DNA of 64,000 nucleotides, taken from NCBI GenBank assembly GCA_949128115.1, contig OX421967.1, forward strand, positions 60,338,855 to 60,402,854, in the 5' to 3' direction. The position numbers and the translations under genes were made by a program. Below, one piece after another: positions 1 through 10,700 of the stretch; position 1 is the first letter of the stretch; each line of letters starts with the position of its first letter. Source of the stretch: Anaspis maculata. Lineage: Eukaryota; Arthropoda; Insecta; Coleoptera; Scraptiidae. Below the pieces are notes generated by a model. The model did not search any database. It was not told the origin of the DNA and saw only the letters and a program-made list of their open reading frames with translations.

Positions 1-390
1 CGAGCTGGCCACCTCATAACATCAACGCCTACATTGAATTTGACTTGCTTGAAATCATTTTAATAGTTTTGAAGTTGTTTTGACATTTTTTTGATCAATA
101 TGACGATTTTGTGATTATTTTGACATGTTTGGAACCATTTCGAAATTCGTTATACATTTTGACTTTCAAATCCAAGATGACGTCAGGTCGTCAGGTTACG
201 TCTTTATTGACCGCGTAAAAAAATACTGGACCTGACGAGGTCCATGTACACAGGTTTATGAGTCCAAGTTGATTTCGCGCCAAAAAACCTAATCAGGTCT
301 GCAAAAAAAGTTACTGAACCTGACGAGTGTTATAATTTACACTTTGAATTGTTTCTAGCAGTTCATTCAAACGGCAATTAATAATTTCAG
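1..390 (+). other. intron sequence of PEX12
   Basis: This AT-rich stretch precedes a splice acceptor (ATAATTTCAG ending at 390). It shows loose TTTTGACAT-like repetition (1-170) and two related segments with ACCTGACGAG (about 230-330). I see no coding signal, so I read it as the intron upstream of the first visible PEX12 exon. Confidence 0.6.
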
Positions 391-772
391 ACGCCACGTT
401 TTCGGAGAACTTCTACGGGCTGAAGCGAACCCCCTGCGAAACCGGGGACAAGGCGGTTTCGCTGGCCCTGGCCGTGCTGCTGCCGTACCTGAAGCGCAAG
501 CTGGACGAAAAGGTTTCTTTTTATCGTTTCGAGGAAGCCGACGGGTGTTTGCGGGCGAATTTCGAAGGCAACCTGAAACGAGCCCTGATCCTGTCGCACT
601 CCACCTTCGAAGTCACCTGGGGGCTGCTGCACGTCTACAATTACGTCCGGTACATGGCCGGAAGGACCGAATACCAGCTTCCGTTGCTGAGATTGATCGC
701 GCTGAAGTACGTTTACGCGGAGCCCGACCAGAGCCCCAGCATCTGGGCTCTGCTATTCAGCGGACAGTTTGC
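391..772 (+). CDS. PEX12: PEX12 peroxisome biogenesis RING E3 subunit, internal exon (5' end of gene outside window)
   Basis: PEX12 forms, with PEX2 and PEX10, the peroxisomal-membrane RING ubiquitin ligase and retrotranslocation channel that recycles the import receptor PEX5 (family knowledge). This exon encodes the membrane-domain part. It starts in the middle of an Asp codon with DATFSENFYGLKR, a block close to the SENFYGLKR of animal PEX12, followed by LPYLKRKLDEKVS. The acceptor is TTTCAG|AC and the donor GC|GTGAGT. It joins in frame to 6542-6683, across a 5.77-kb intron full of satellite DNA. Roughly the first 80 residues of a normal PEX12 (about 350 aa) are missing and must lie left of the window. 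The visible CDS totals 240 complete residues. The exon is GC-rich compared with its flanks. Confidence 0.93.
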
Positions 773-909
773 GTGAGTGGTACTCAGACAGAAACATTGT
801 TGAAAATTTTCATTTTAATTCGTCGAACATTGACTCATCTCTGATGCGCATACACATAAATAACGGCGCGACACGTGCAACTGCCGTCACCGTATCATTT
901 CTTGCGGGC

Positions 910-984
910 TTCTCCGGTGGCGATCCGCAACGACTCGTTTTTTTCCGAAACCCCGGTTGTTGCGTATCGCCACCGGAAAGATCT
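910..984. repeat. short hairpin, inverted repeat
   Basis: CCGGTGGCGATCCGCAAC (about 916-933) pairs with GTTGCGTATCGCCACCGG (about 959-976) with one mismatch, leaving a loop of ~25 bp. It lies in the PEX12 intron and is probably a remnant of a small palindromic element. Confidence 0.6.
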
Positions 985-1104
985 GAAGAAATCATACGGG
1001 GACCGCAGTGCGAGCAGAGGTTGGAGACCAGTGTTCTCAACCAGTTAATCGGTCAAAATTTCAGAATAACCGGTTGAAATCTTCAATCTAATAACCAGCT
1101 GCGA

Positions 1105-1255
1105 TTAACCAGCCGTGCTCCTTAAAGGAGGCAGAGGTGATGATGATGTCATCAAGGTAAACAAATATGTTTGGCTGAAGATCGAGACGAAAGGCGGCGT
1201 CCATTGTTCTTTGTTGCGCCTGCGAAGCATTCACTGGAGCTCTTTCGAGTTCTTC
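1105..1255 (-). mobile_element. Ty3/gypsy reverse transcriptase remnant
   Basis: On the minus strand this reads NIFVYLDDIIITSASFKEHG, the catalytic YLDD block of a Ty3/gypsy-type reverse transcriptase, preceded in reading direction by AQQRTMDAAFRLDLQP. It is short, lacks the rest of pol, and sits at the left edge of the ~323-bp satellite. A related fragment lies at the right edge (6165-6360), so the two may be parts or copies of one element that the satellite now separates. Confidence 0.75.
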
Positions 1256-1289
1256 TAGAATTTCTCTTGACTCCCTGAAGTACATATTG

Positions 1290-4200
1290 AGTTTTCACTG
1301 AAGTTTCCCCCCCCCCCCAACTTGAACAAAAGCGGTACTTTTAAAGATCGAGTCTCCCGGAGTTGAGCTTCTTTAGAGTTCTTCCGAGATTCTACAGAGT
1401 TCCGCTGAATATCACCAAAGCTTCTATCAGTTCTATATCTCTTTTGCCGAGTCCTTCAGAGCTCCACCAAGTTTCTTCGGAGTTAGCTTGAGTTCCACCA
1501 GAGCTTCATCGAGTTTTCCCAGAATCTCTGAGCTCCCTGTAATACTGAATTTCCACTGAACTCCTCCGACTTGCATAAAAGCGGTAATTTTTGCGATTGA
1601 GTCTCCTGGAATTGAGCTGCTTCAGAACTTGTTCGAGTTTCAACAGAGTTATCCGAGCTTCTTTCAGTTCTTCTATAATTACTCTAGAATATCTAGTTCC
1701 TATTGAAGTCCTTCAACTGCGACAAAAGTGGCCATTTTCGCGCTGAATTTTCTGTAGCTCTTCTGCCAAGTTCCTTCAGGGCTTCATCAAGTTTTTCCAG
1801 AGTTAGCTTGAGTTCCACCAGAGCTTCTTCGAGTTTTTCCAGAACTTCTTTGAGCTCCCTTGAATACTGAATTTCCACTGAAGTCCTCCAACTTGCATAG
1901 AAGCGGTAATTTTTGCGATTGAGTCTCCTGGAGTTGAGCTTCTTCAGAATTTCTTCTAGTTTCTACAGAGCTACCCGAGCTTTTTCCAGTTTTTCTAGAA
2001 TAACTCTAGAATATCTAGTTTCTATTGTAGTCCTTCAACTGCGACAAAAGTGGCCATTTTCGCGACTGAATGTTCTGTAGCTCTTCTGCCAAGTTCCTTT
2101 AGGGCTTCATCAAGTTTTTCCAGAGTTAGCTTGAGTTTCACCAGAGCTCCTTCGATTTCTTCCAGAATTTCTTTAAGCTCCCTGGAATACCAAATTTCAA
2201 CTAAAGTCCTCCAACTTGCATAAAAGCGGAAATTTTAGCGATCGGGTCTCCTGGAGTTGAGCTCCTTCAGAATTTTTCCTAGTTTCTACAGAGTTACTCG
2301 AGCTTCTTTCAGTTCTTCTAGAATTACTCTAGAATATCTAGTTTTTATCGAAGTCCTTCAACTGCGACAAAGGTCGCCATTTTCGCGACTGAATTTCCTG
2401 TAGCTCTTCTGCCAAGTTCCTTCAGGGCTTCATCAAGTTTTTCCAGAGTTAGCTCGAGTTCCACCAGAGCTTCTTTGAGTTTTTCCAGAACTTCTTTGAG
2501 CTCCCTTGAATACTGAATTTCCACTGAAGTCCTCCAACTTGCATAAAAGCGGAAATTTTAGCGATCGGGTCTCCTGGAGTTGAGCTCCTTCAGAATTTTT
2601 CCTAGTTTCTACAGAGTCACCCGAGCTTTTTCCAGTTTTTCTAGAATAACTCTAGAATATCTAGTTTCTATTGAAGTCCTCCAACTGCGACAAAAGTGGC
2701 CATTTTCGCGACTGAATGTTCTGTAGCTCCTCTGCCAAGTTCCTTCAGGGCTTCATCAAGTTCTTCCAGAGTTAGCTTGAGTTCCACCAGAGCTTCTTCG
2801 AGTTTTTTCAGAACTTCTTTGAGCTCCCTTGAATACTGAATTTCCACTGAGGTCCTCCAACTTGCATAGAAGCGGTAATTTTTACGATGGAGTCTCCTGG
2901 AGTTGAGCTTCTCTATAATTTTTCCTAGTATCCACAGAGTTACCCGAGCTTCTTTCAGTTCTTCTGGAATTACTCTAGAATATTTATTTTTATTGAAGTT
3001 CTGCAACTGAGACAAAAGTGACCATTTTTGCGACTCAATTTTCTGTAGCTCTTCTGCCAAGTTCCTTCAGGGCTTCATCAAGTTTTTCCAGAGCTAGCTT
3101 GAGTTCCACCAGAGCTTCTTCGAGTTTTTCCAAAACTTCTTTGAGCTCCTTTGAATACTGAATTTCCACTGAAGTCCTCCAACTTGCATATAAGCGGTAA
3201 TTTTGGCGATTGAGTCTCCTGGATTTGAGCTTCTTTATAATTTTTCCTAGTTTCTACAGAGTAACCCGAGCTTCTTTCAGTTCTTCTAGAATTACTGTAG
3301 AATATCTAGTTTTTATTGAAGTCTTCCAACCGATACAAAAGTTGCCATTTCCGCGACTGAATGTTTTGTAGCTCATCTGCCAAGTTCCTTCAGGACTTTA
3401 TCAAGTTTTTTCAGAGTTAGCTTGAGTTTCACCAGAGCTTCTTCGATTTCTTCCAGAATTTCTTTGAGCTTCCTGGAATACTAAATTTCAACTTAAGTCC
3501 TCCAACTTGCATAAAAGCGGAAATTTTAGCGATCAGGTCTCCTGGAGTTGAGCTCCTTCAGAATTTTTCCTAGTTTCTACAGAGTTACCCGAGCTTCTTC
3601 CAGTTTTTCTAGAATAACTCTAGAATATCTAGTTTCTATTGAAATCCTCCAACTGCGACAAAAGTGGCCATTTTCGCAACTGAATGTTCTGTAGCTCTTC
3701 TGCCAAGTTCCTTCAGGGCTTCATCATGTTTTTCCAGAGTTAGCTTGAGTTTCACCAGAGCTTCTTCGATTTCTTCCAGAATTTCTTTCAGCTCCCTGGA
3801 ATCCCGCTCCCTCAGGAGCGGTGGTAGCCGAGTGGTACAGGTGATGGCAAGCCAAACCATTCGCGCTGCCCTGTGTGGGTTCGAATCCTACTTCATCCAT
3901 GGATATTTTGTACTGTCCCCGAGGTTGCATGGTAGAGCAGCTTATAGCTGAATGCCGCCTCGTAAAATAAGACAATTAAATAAAATAAAATAAAAAAGAA
4001 TACCAAATTTCAACCAAAGTCCTCCAACTTGCATAAAAGCGGAAATTTAAGCGATCGGGTCTCCTGGAGTTGAGCTCCTTCAGAATTTTTCCTAGTTTCT
4101 ACAGAGTTACCCGAGCTTTTCCCAGTGATTCTAGAATAACTCTAGAATATCTAGTTTCTATTGAAGTCCTTCAACTGCGACAAAAGTGGCCATTTTCGCG

Positions 4201-6120
4201 ACTGAATGTTCTGTAGCTCTTCTGCCAAGTTCCTTCAGGGCTTCATCAAGTTTTTTCAGAGTTAGCTTGAGTTTCACCAGAGCTTCTTCGATTTCTTCCA
4301 GAATTTCTTTGAGCTCCCTGGAATACAAAATTTCGACTGAAGTCCTCCAACTTGCATAAAAGCGGAAATTTTATCGATCGGGTCTCCTGGAGTTGAGTTC
4401 CTTCAGAATTTCTCCTAGTTTCTACAGAGCTACCCGAGCTTTTTCCAGTTTTTCTAGAATAACTCTAGAATATCTAGTTTCTATTGAAGTCCTTCAACTG
4501 CGACAAAAGTGGCCATTTCCGCGACTGAATGTTCTGTAGCTCATCTACTGAGTTCCTTCAGGGCTTCATCAAGTTTTTCCAGAGTTAGCTTGAGTTCCAC
4601 CAGAGCTTCTTCGAGTTTTTTCAGAACTTCTTTGAGCTCCCTTGAATACTGAATTCCCACTGAAGTCCTCCAACTTGCATACAAGCGGTCATTTTTGCAA
4701 TTGAGTCTCCTGGAGTTTAGCTTCTTCAGAATTTCTCCTAGTTTCTACAGAGCTACCCGAGCTTTTTCCAGTTTTTCTAGAATTACTCTAGAATATCTAC
4801 TTTCTATTGAAGTCCTCCAACTGCGACAAAAGTGGCCATTTTCGCGACTGAATGTTCTGTAGCTCCTCCGCCAAGCTCCTTTATTGCTCCACCAAGTTCC
4901 TTCAGAGTTAGCTTGAGTTACACCAGGGCACCTTCGATTTCTTCCAGAATTCCTTTGAGCTCCCTGGAATACTGAATTTCTACTGAAGTCCTCCAACTTG
5001 CATTAAAGCGGAAATTTTAGCGATCGGGTCTCCTGGAGTTGAGCTTCTTCAGAATTTTCCCTAGTTTCCACAGAACTATTCGAGCTTCTTCCAGTTTTTC
5101 TAGAATTAAACGAGAATATCTAGTTTTCATCGAAGTCCTTCAACTGAGACAAAAGTGGACATTTTCGCGACTGAATGTTCTGTAGCTCTTCTGACAATTT
5201 TTTTCAGGGCTTCATCAGGTTTTTCCAGAGTTATCTTGAGTTCCACCAGAGCTTCTTTGAGTTTTCCCAGAACTTCTTTGAGCTCCCTCTAATACTGAAT
5301 TTCCACTGAAGTCCTCCAACTTGCATAGAAGCGGTGATTTTTGCGATTGAGTCTCCTGGAGTTGAGCTTCTTTAGAATTTTTCCTAGCTTCTACAGAGTT
5401 ACCCAAGCTTCTTTCAGTTCTTCTACAATTACTGTAGAATATTCAGTTTTCATCGAAGTCCTTCAACTAAGACAAAAGTGGCCATTTTTGCGACTGAATT
5501 TTTTGTAGCTCTTCTGCCAAGTTCCGTCAGGGCTTCATCAAGTTTTTCTAGAGCTAGCTTGAGTTCCACTAGGGCTTCTTCAAGTTTTTCCAGAACTTCT
5601 TTGAGCTCCCTTCAATACTGAATTTCCACTGAAGTCCTCCAACTTGCGTAGAAGCGGTAATTCTTGCGATTGAGTCTCCTGGAGTTGAGCTTCTTCAGAA
5701 TTTTTTCTAGCTTCTACAGAGTTACTCAAGCTTCTTCCAGTTCTTCTAGAATTACTCTAGAATATTCAGTTTTCATTGAAGTCCTTCAACTGAAGCAAAA
5801 GTGGCCATTTTCGCGACTGAATTTCCTGTAGCTTACTGCCAAGTTCCTTTATAGCTCCACCAAGCTTCTTTAGAGTTAGCTTGAGTTCCACCAAGGCTCC
5901 TTCGATTTCTTCCAGGATTTCTTTGAGCTCCCTGGAATACTGATTTTCCACTGAAGTCCTCCAACTTGCATAAAAGTGGTAATTTTTGCGTTTGAGTCCC
6001 CTCGAATTGAGCTTTCTTGGAGTTCTTCTGAGTTCCCACAGAGTTACGTCGAATCCCAACAAAACCTCTCCCAGTTCTTCTAGAACTCCTCTCAAGTATC
6101 CACAATTCATTGAAGATCTT
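1290..6120 (-). repeat. ~323-bp dimeric satellite array in PEX12 intron
   Basis: About 14 units recur every 321-325 bp. The marker GCCATTTTCGCGACTGAA lies near 2055, 2377, 2701, 4191 and 4838. Each unit is a dimer of two related ~160-bp halves: one carries CTCCAACTTGCATAAAAGCGG, the other CTCCAACTGCGACAAAAGTGG. On the minus strand many units read as heptad-like Leu/Glu/Lys peptides, for example KLEEALVELKLTLEKLDEAL, but frames break between units, so I treat this as non-coding. The only non-repeat interruption is a SINE at ~3803-4001. Confidence 0.93.
3803..4001 (+). mobile_element. tRNA-Ser-derived SINE
   Basis: This ~200-bp insertion lies inside one satellite unit. It has a pol III A box (TGGTAGCCGAGTGGTA, 3822-3837) and a B box (GGGTTCGAATCC, 3877-3888) about 40 bp apart, a body unrelated to the satellite, and an A-rich tail of AAAAT repeats (about 3970-4000). 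The GCCGAGTGGT..GGTGATGG stretch resembles a serine tRNA. The anticodon arm is degenerate and there is a non-tRNA body, so it is a SINE and not a tRNA gene. Flanking GAATCCC/GAATACC may be a worn target-site duplication. Confidence 0.85.
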
Positions 6121-6164
6121 CAGTTTGTCCAAAAGTGGCTTTTTTCGCGACTGAATTATCTGTT

Positions 6165-6360
6165 ACTTTTTATAATTTACGGTAGGTTTCGCTTTCTGGA
6201 GACTGTCGGAAATTTGCTGAAGACTCACGTGCTCCTTAAAGGACGAAGAGATGATGATAATGTCATCAAGGTAAATAAATTTGTTCAGCTCAAGATCGAG
6301 TCCAAAGACGGCGTCCATTAATTTTTCTTGTGCCTGCGCGGCATTCACTCACCCGAACGG
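6165..6360 (-). mobile_element. Ty3/gypsy reverse transcriptase remnant (second copy)
   Basis: The minus-strand translation contains QEKLMDAVFGLDLELNKFIY and then LDDIIIISSSFKEH, with SDSLQKAK beyond. This is the YLDD region of Ty3/gypsy reverse transcriptase, with a frame disturbance around ISDSL. It is homologous to 1105-1255 and closes the right side of the ~323-bp satellite. Confidence 0.8.
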
Positions 6361-6541
6361 GAGTACTTGGAACTGAAACAAACCTCTTCCTGGTTAGAAC
6401 GTAAGAACGTAACCGGTTATCGTCCGGTTCAAACCGGTTTAATCGTAACCAATTATTTTGTGAGCAGTTTTTATTCGCATCACTGATGAGCCACTGCACC
6501 AACTTGGCGAACTTCACCATAGCATGCTTATTTTATTTCAG

Positions 6542-6683
6542 TTGGTCAAAAGTGTCGCTGTTGAAAAATTTGGTGACAAGCAGCTTCGAAGTGGCTGCAT
6601 TTTTCTTGCAGTTCATGCAAGTTTGGAATGCGGAAAAATCCAACTATAACATGACGGCTTTGCCGACCGTTCCAGCACCCAAT
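6542..6683 (+). CDS. PEX12: PEX12 exon
   Basis: The acceptor is TTTTATTTCAG|T and the donor AAT|GTAAGT. The exon completes the split Ala codon from 772 and adds 47 codons beginning WSKVSLLKNLVTSSFEVAAF. This is the second hydrophobic, membrane-embedded part of PEX12; FFLQFMQVWNAEKSNYN parallels FFLQFLDWWYSSENQ of the vertebrate protein. Phase is kept on both sides, with phase 0 at the donor. Confidence 0.93.
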
Positions 6684-6740
6684 GTAAGTAATCCAAGAAA
6701 ATACATTCAAGTACTTGTATTTTAACGAAATAAATTACAG

Positions 6741-6941
6741 AAAGACTCCAAAGCGAAAAATTACAACGGCAAGTGCCCGTTGTGCTTGCAAAACTGGAAG
6801 ATTCCGACCGTCCTGCCGGTTTCCGGCTACGTCTTCTGCTTCCCCTGCATCCTGCGGTATCTCCGCGAGAACCAAAAGTGTCCCGTCACGAACCTGCCCG
6901 CCAAGCCTTTGGATATCGTCCGGTTGTACGATGCGGACTGA
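6741..6941 (+). CDS. PEX12: PEX12 C-terminal exon with RING-like zinc finger
   Basis: The exon starts after TTACAG and ends with TGA at 6939-6941, giving 66 residues. It carries the PEX12 degenerate RING: CPLCLQNW, then SGYVFCFPCILRYLRENQ, then KCPVTNLP. The reduced cysteine set without the central His/Cys pair is typical of PEX12, which works together with the PEX10/PEX2 RINGs (family knowledge). The intron before it is only 57 bp (6684-6740). An ATTAAA follows near 7000. Confidence 0.95.
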   Translation, partial: KDSKAKNYNGKCPLCLQNWKIPTVLPVSGYVFCFPCILRYLRENQKCPVTNLPAKPLDIVRLYDAD

Positions 6942-7288
6942 AACGCTTTATTATATCGTTGAATTTGTTACAGATTATGTATATAGGTGAAAGTGGATTT
7001 TTATTAAAGTTTAAATATTATTTAACTACGTTTGAACTTGGACTTGGCTGCAATAACCCACTTTCCAAGGCTCCGCTTTCCACTTTTTATGCGGACCGTG
7101 CGCCCGGTTTTACAGCATTTGTATTATAACAAGAATCAATTGACCTTGAACGCGCGTAACTTGTTTATCAGCTCGGCTCCGGCCGCCGTGGACTTGTGGA
7201 ACGGCACTTTGGCACCGACTCCTGAGCCCACCGCAAGTATGTATCCGTAAACAATTAGTGCTGGATTATCTAATTTTTTTACAGGAGA
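6942..7288 (+). other. PEX12-SCCPDH intergenic region with probable 5' UTR exon
   Basis: The PEX12 3' UTR (ATTAAA near 7000) is followed by a GC-rich stretch (~7140-7233) that ends at a donor-like GCA|AGTATGT. A pyrimidine tract and TTTTACAG lie just before the SCCPDH start codon. The simplest reading is a short spliced 5' UTR for SCCPDH. The minus strand of 7136-7233 also reads like protein, VPFHKSTAAGAELINKLRAF, followed shortly by a stop, so an antisense terminal exon cannot be excluded. Confidence 0.4.
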
Positions 7289-7495
7289 ATGGGCGAAAAC
7301 AAACGGCGGTTCGATCTGGTGATATACGGAGCCTCGGGATTCACCGGGAAACAAGTGGTGCGTTACTTGCCGGAGGTCTGCAGGACGGAACGGTGCGAAA
7401 TCACGTGGGCCGTGGCCGGACGGAATGCCAAGAAACTCGAAGAAACTCTGGCGGAAGTCGGGAAGGAGCTGCAAGAGTCGTTTGCAGATGTCGAG
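7289..7495 (+). CDS. SCCPDH: SCCPDH saccharopine dehydrogenase-like oxidoreductase, exon 1
   Basis: SCCPDH is a membrane/lipid-droplet-associated member of the saccharopine dehydrogenase fold; its substrate is not established (family knowledge). The ATG at 7289 gives MGENKRRFDLVIYGASGFTG. The Rossmann dinucleotide motif GASGFTG lies at residues 14-20, followed by WAVAGRNAKKLEE. The start is chosen because it aligns with the family N-terminus and follows a TTTTTTACAG acceptor. The donor is GAG|GTTTGC in phase 0. With exons 2-4 the CDS is 1,293 nt, 430 aa, against 429 aa for the human protein, so the gene is complete. Introns 1 and 2 are each ~8.2 kb of satellite. Confidence 0.94.
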
Positions 7496-7799
7496 GTTTG
7501 CAAACATTCCATTAAAACCGGCATTGAAGCTTCAAAATCGAAGCCGAACTATTAGGGAACTGGCGTATTCTTTTCAACAAAATTTCCATTTTGGACTTGG
7601 GATCTCTCAGAAATAGGTAGACGAAAAAAAAAATACCAGATAGCTTATTTCGTGACTCCGTCCCCCGTCATGAGGACCGGAAGACATTGGGCTAGTGCGA
7701 ACCAATGGGTAGTCAGTTCGATGTTCAGCGGTAGCAGAGTATTAGCAGTGACAATTTACTTGAATCTGAGGAAAATTACAGCCAAATAACTTGATCCGT

Positions 7800-10700
7800 T
7801 TATCACCGCTCATTGCAAAATTTCTACAAAATGCTACTGCAAAATTAATGAGTTACGCGAAATTCTCACCATAAAATTGATGAATTCAGCAAAATTCTAA
7901 CTGAAGAATTGATAAGTTCAACAAAATTCTCACTAAGAAATTGACGTATCTAGCGAAATTCTCACTATAAATTTGATAAATCAAGCCAAATTTTCACCAA
8001 GAAATTGATGGATTTAGCAATATTCTCACTTCAAAATTCATGAATTTAGCGAAATTTCCCACTGAAAAAAAGTGATGAATTCAACAAAATTTCCACTATG
8101 AAATTGATAAATTGAGCCTTCTCACTATAAAATTTATTAATTCGGCAATATTCTCACTGGAAAATGATTGAATTTAGCAAAATTCTCACTATAAAATTGA
8201 TGAATTCAGCAAAATTCTCACTGACAAATTATTGAATTGAGCAAAATTCTCGCTGAAAAATTGAAAATTCAACAAAATTCTCACTATAAATGTGATCAAT
8301 TTAGCAAAATTCAATTCTTTCTTACTAGAAAGTTAATGAATTTGGGAAAAATCTTACAAAAAATTATAAATTCAACAAAAGTCTCACTATAAAATTGATA
8401 ATTTTAGCAAAATTCTCACCATAAAATTGAAACTCCCACCATACATTTGATAAATTTAGCAAAATTCTCACTATAAATTTGATGAATTTAGCAAAATTCT
8501 CACTAAAAAATTGATGGATTTAGCAACTTCTCACTATAAAATTGATAAATCCAGCAAATTTCCTACTATAAATTTGATAAATTGAGCTTAATTGTAACTG
8601 AAAAGTTGATGAATGTCGCAAAATTCTCACTATAAAATTGATGAACTGATGGTTTCAGAAAAATTCTCACTAAGAAATTGATGTATCTAGCGAAATTCGC
8701 ACTATAAATTTGATCAATTAAGCCAAATTTTCACCAAGAAATTGATGGATTCAGCAATATTCTCACTAAACAATTCATGAATTCAGCAAAACTCGCACTG
8801 AAAAATTGATAGATTCAACAAAATTTTCACTATGAAATTGATAAATTGAGCAAAGTTCTCATTATAAAATTGATCGATTTAGCAAAATTCTTACTAAAAA
8901 ATTGATAAATTCAACAAAGTTCCCACCATAAAATGGATAAACTTGAGCGAAATTTCCACTATAAACATGAAATATTTAGCAAAATTCTCACTGAAAAATT
9001 GAGGAATTTAGCCAAATTCTCACTATAAAATTGGTGGATTTGGCAAAATTCTTACAAAATATTTTTGAATTGAGCAAAATTCCTACTAAAAAATCGATGA
9101 ATTCATAATTGATAATTGATGAATTTAGCAAAATTCCCAACCAAGAAATTGATGGATTCAGCATTATTCTCGCTAGAAAATTGATGAATTCAGCAAAATT
9201 CTCACTAAAAATTGATGGATTTAGCAAATCTTCCTCTAAACAATTGATGAATTCGACAAAATCGTCATCAAAAAATCGATAAATCCAACAAAATTCTTCC
9301 CACGAAATTGATGAATTTTGCAAAATTTCCACTCCAAAATTGATGAATTTAGCAAAATTCTCACCAAGAAATTGATGAATCCAACAAAACTCTCATCATA
9401 AAATTGATCAATTCAGCAAAATTCCCACTGAAAAATTAATGAAATTAACAAAATTCTCACTATAAAATTGATGAATTTCGCAAAACTCACTAAAATTTCT
9501 CATGAATTCAGCAAAATTCTCACCAAAAAACTGATAAATTCAACAAAGTTATCACTATAAAATGGATAAACTAAGTCCAATTCTCACCATAGGATTGATG
9601 AATTCAGCAAAATTCTTTCTGAAAAATTGATGAATTTAGCAAAACTCTCAATATAAAATTGATGAATTTAGCAACATTCTACTATGAAATTGATAAATTG
9701 AGCAATATTCTCACTATAAAATTGATCAATTCAGCAAAATTCTCTCAAGAAAATTAATGACGTTAGCAAAATTCTCTCCAAAAAATTGATAAATCTAACA
9801 AAATTATCACTTGAATGGATACACTAAGCAAAATTCTCATTATAGAATTGATAGATTTAGCAAAACTCTTTCTGGAAAATTGATTAATTTAGCAAAATTT
9901 AGCACTATAAGCTTGATAAATCTAGCAAAATTCTCAACCAAGAAATTGAGTTTATTAATTCAGCAAAATTCACACTTTTTCTCACTAAAGAATTGATAAA
10001 TTTATCAAAATTCTCACTATAGAATTGGAAGATTTAGCAAAACTCCCGAAAGAAAACTGATGAATTTTGCAAAATTCTCACTGAAAAATTGATAAATTCA
10101 ACCAAATTCCCACTATAAAATTGATAGATTCAGCAAAATTCTCACCAAGCAATCAATGAATGCAGCTGAATTCTCACTATAAAATTGAAATTTCCACTAT
10201 ACACCCAATAAATTTAACAAAATTCTAATTACGGAATTTATAAATTTAGCAAAATTCCCACTGAAAAATTGATGAATTCAGCAAAATTCTCACTGACAAA
10301 TTATTGAATTGAGCAAAATTCTCACTGAAAAATTGAAAATTCAACAAAATTCCCACTTAAATGTGATCAATTCAGCAAAATTCAATTCTTTCTTACTAGA
10401 AAGTTGATGAATTTAGGACAAATCTTACAAAAAAATGATGAATTCAACCAAAGTCTCACTATAAAATTGATAAATTTAGCAAAATTCTCACTATAAATTT
10501 GATTAATTTAGCAAAATTCTCACTATGAAATGATAGATTCAGCAATATTCTCACTGGAAAATTGATAAATCTAGCAAAATTTCCACTATGAAAATAGATT
10601 TAGCAAAATTCTCACTAAAAAATTGATGGATTTAGCAAACTTCTCACTATAAAATTGATAAATCCAGCAAATTTCCTACTATAAATTTGATAACTTGAGC

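Noticed and set aside
3822..3895. A functional tRNA-Ser gene
   Set aside because: A and B boxes are good, but the anticodon arm does not fold as in a tRNA, and the sequence continues into a SINE body and A-rich tail.
1693..5406. Coiled-coil-like proteins (KLEEALVELKLTLEK...) on the minus strand
   Set aside because: They are translations of the ~323-bp satellite. Unit lengths vary by non-multiples of three and every frame breaks within one or two units.
1105..6360. One intact gypsy element in the PEX12 intron
   Set aside because: Only the YLDD vicinity of RT remains at each edge. There is no protease, integrase or LTR.
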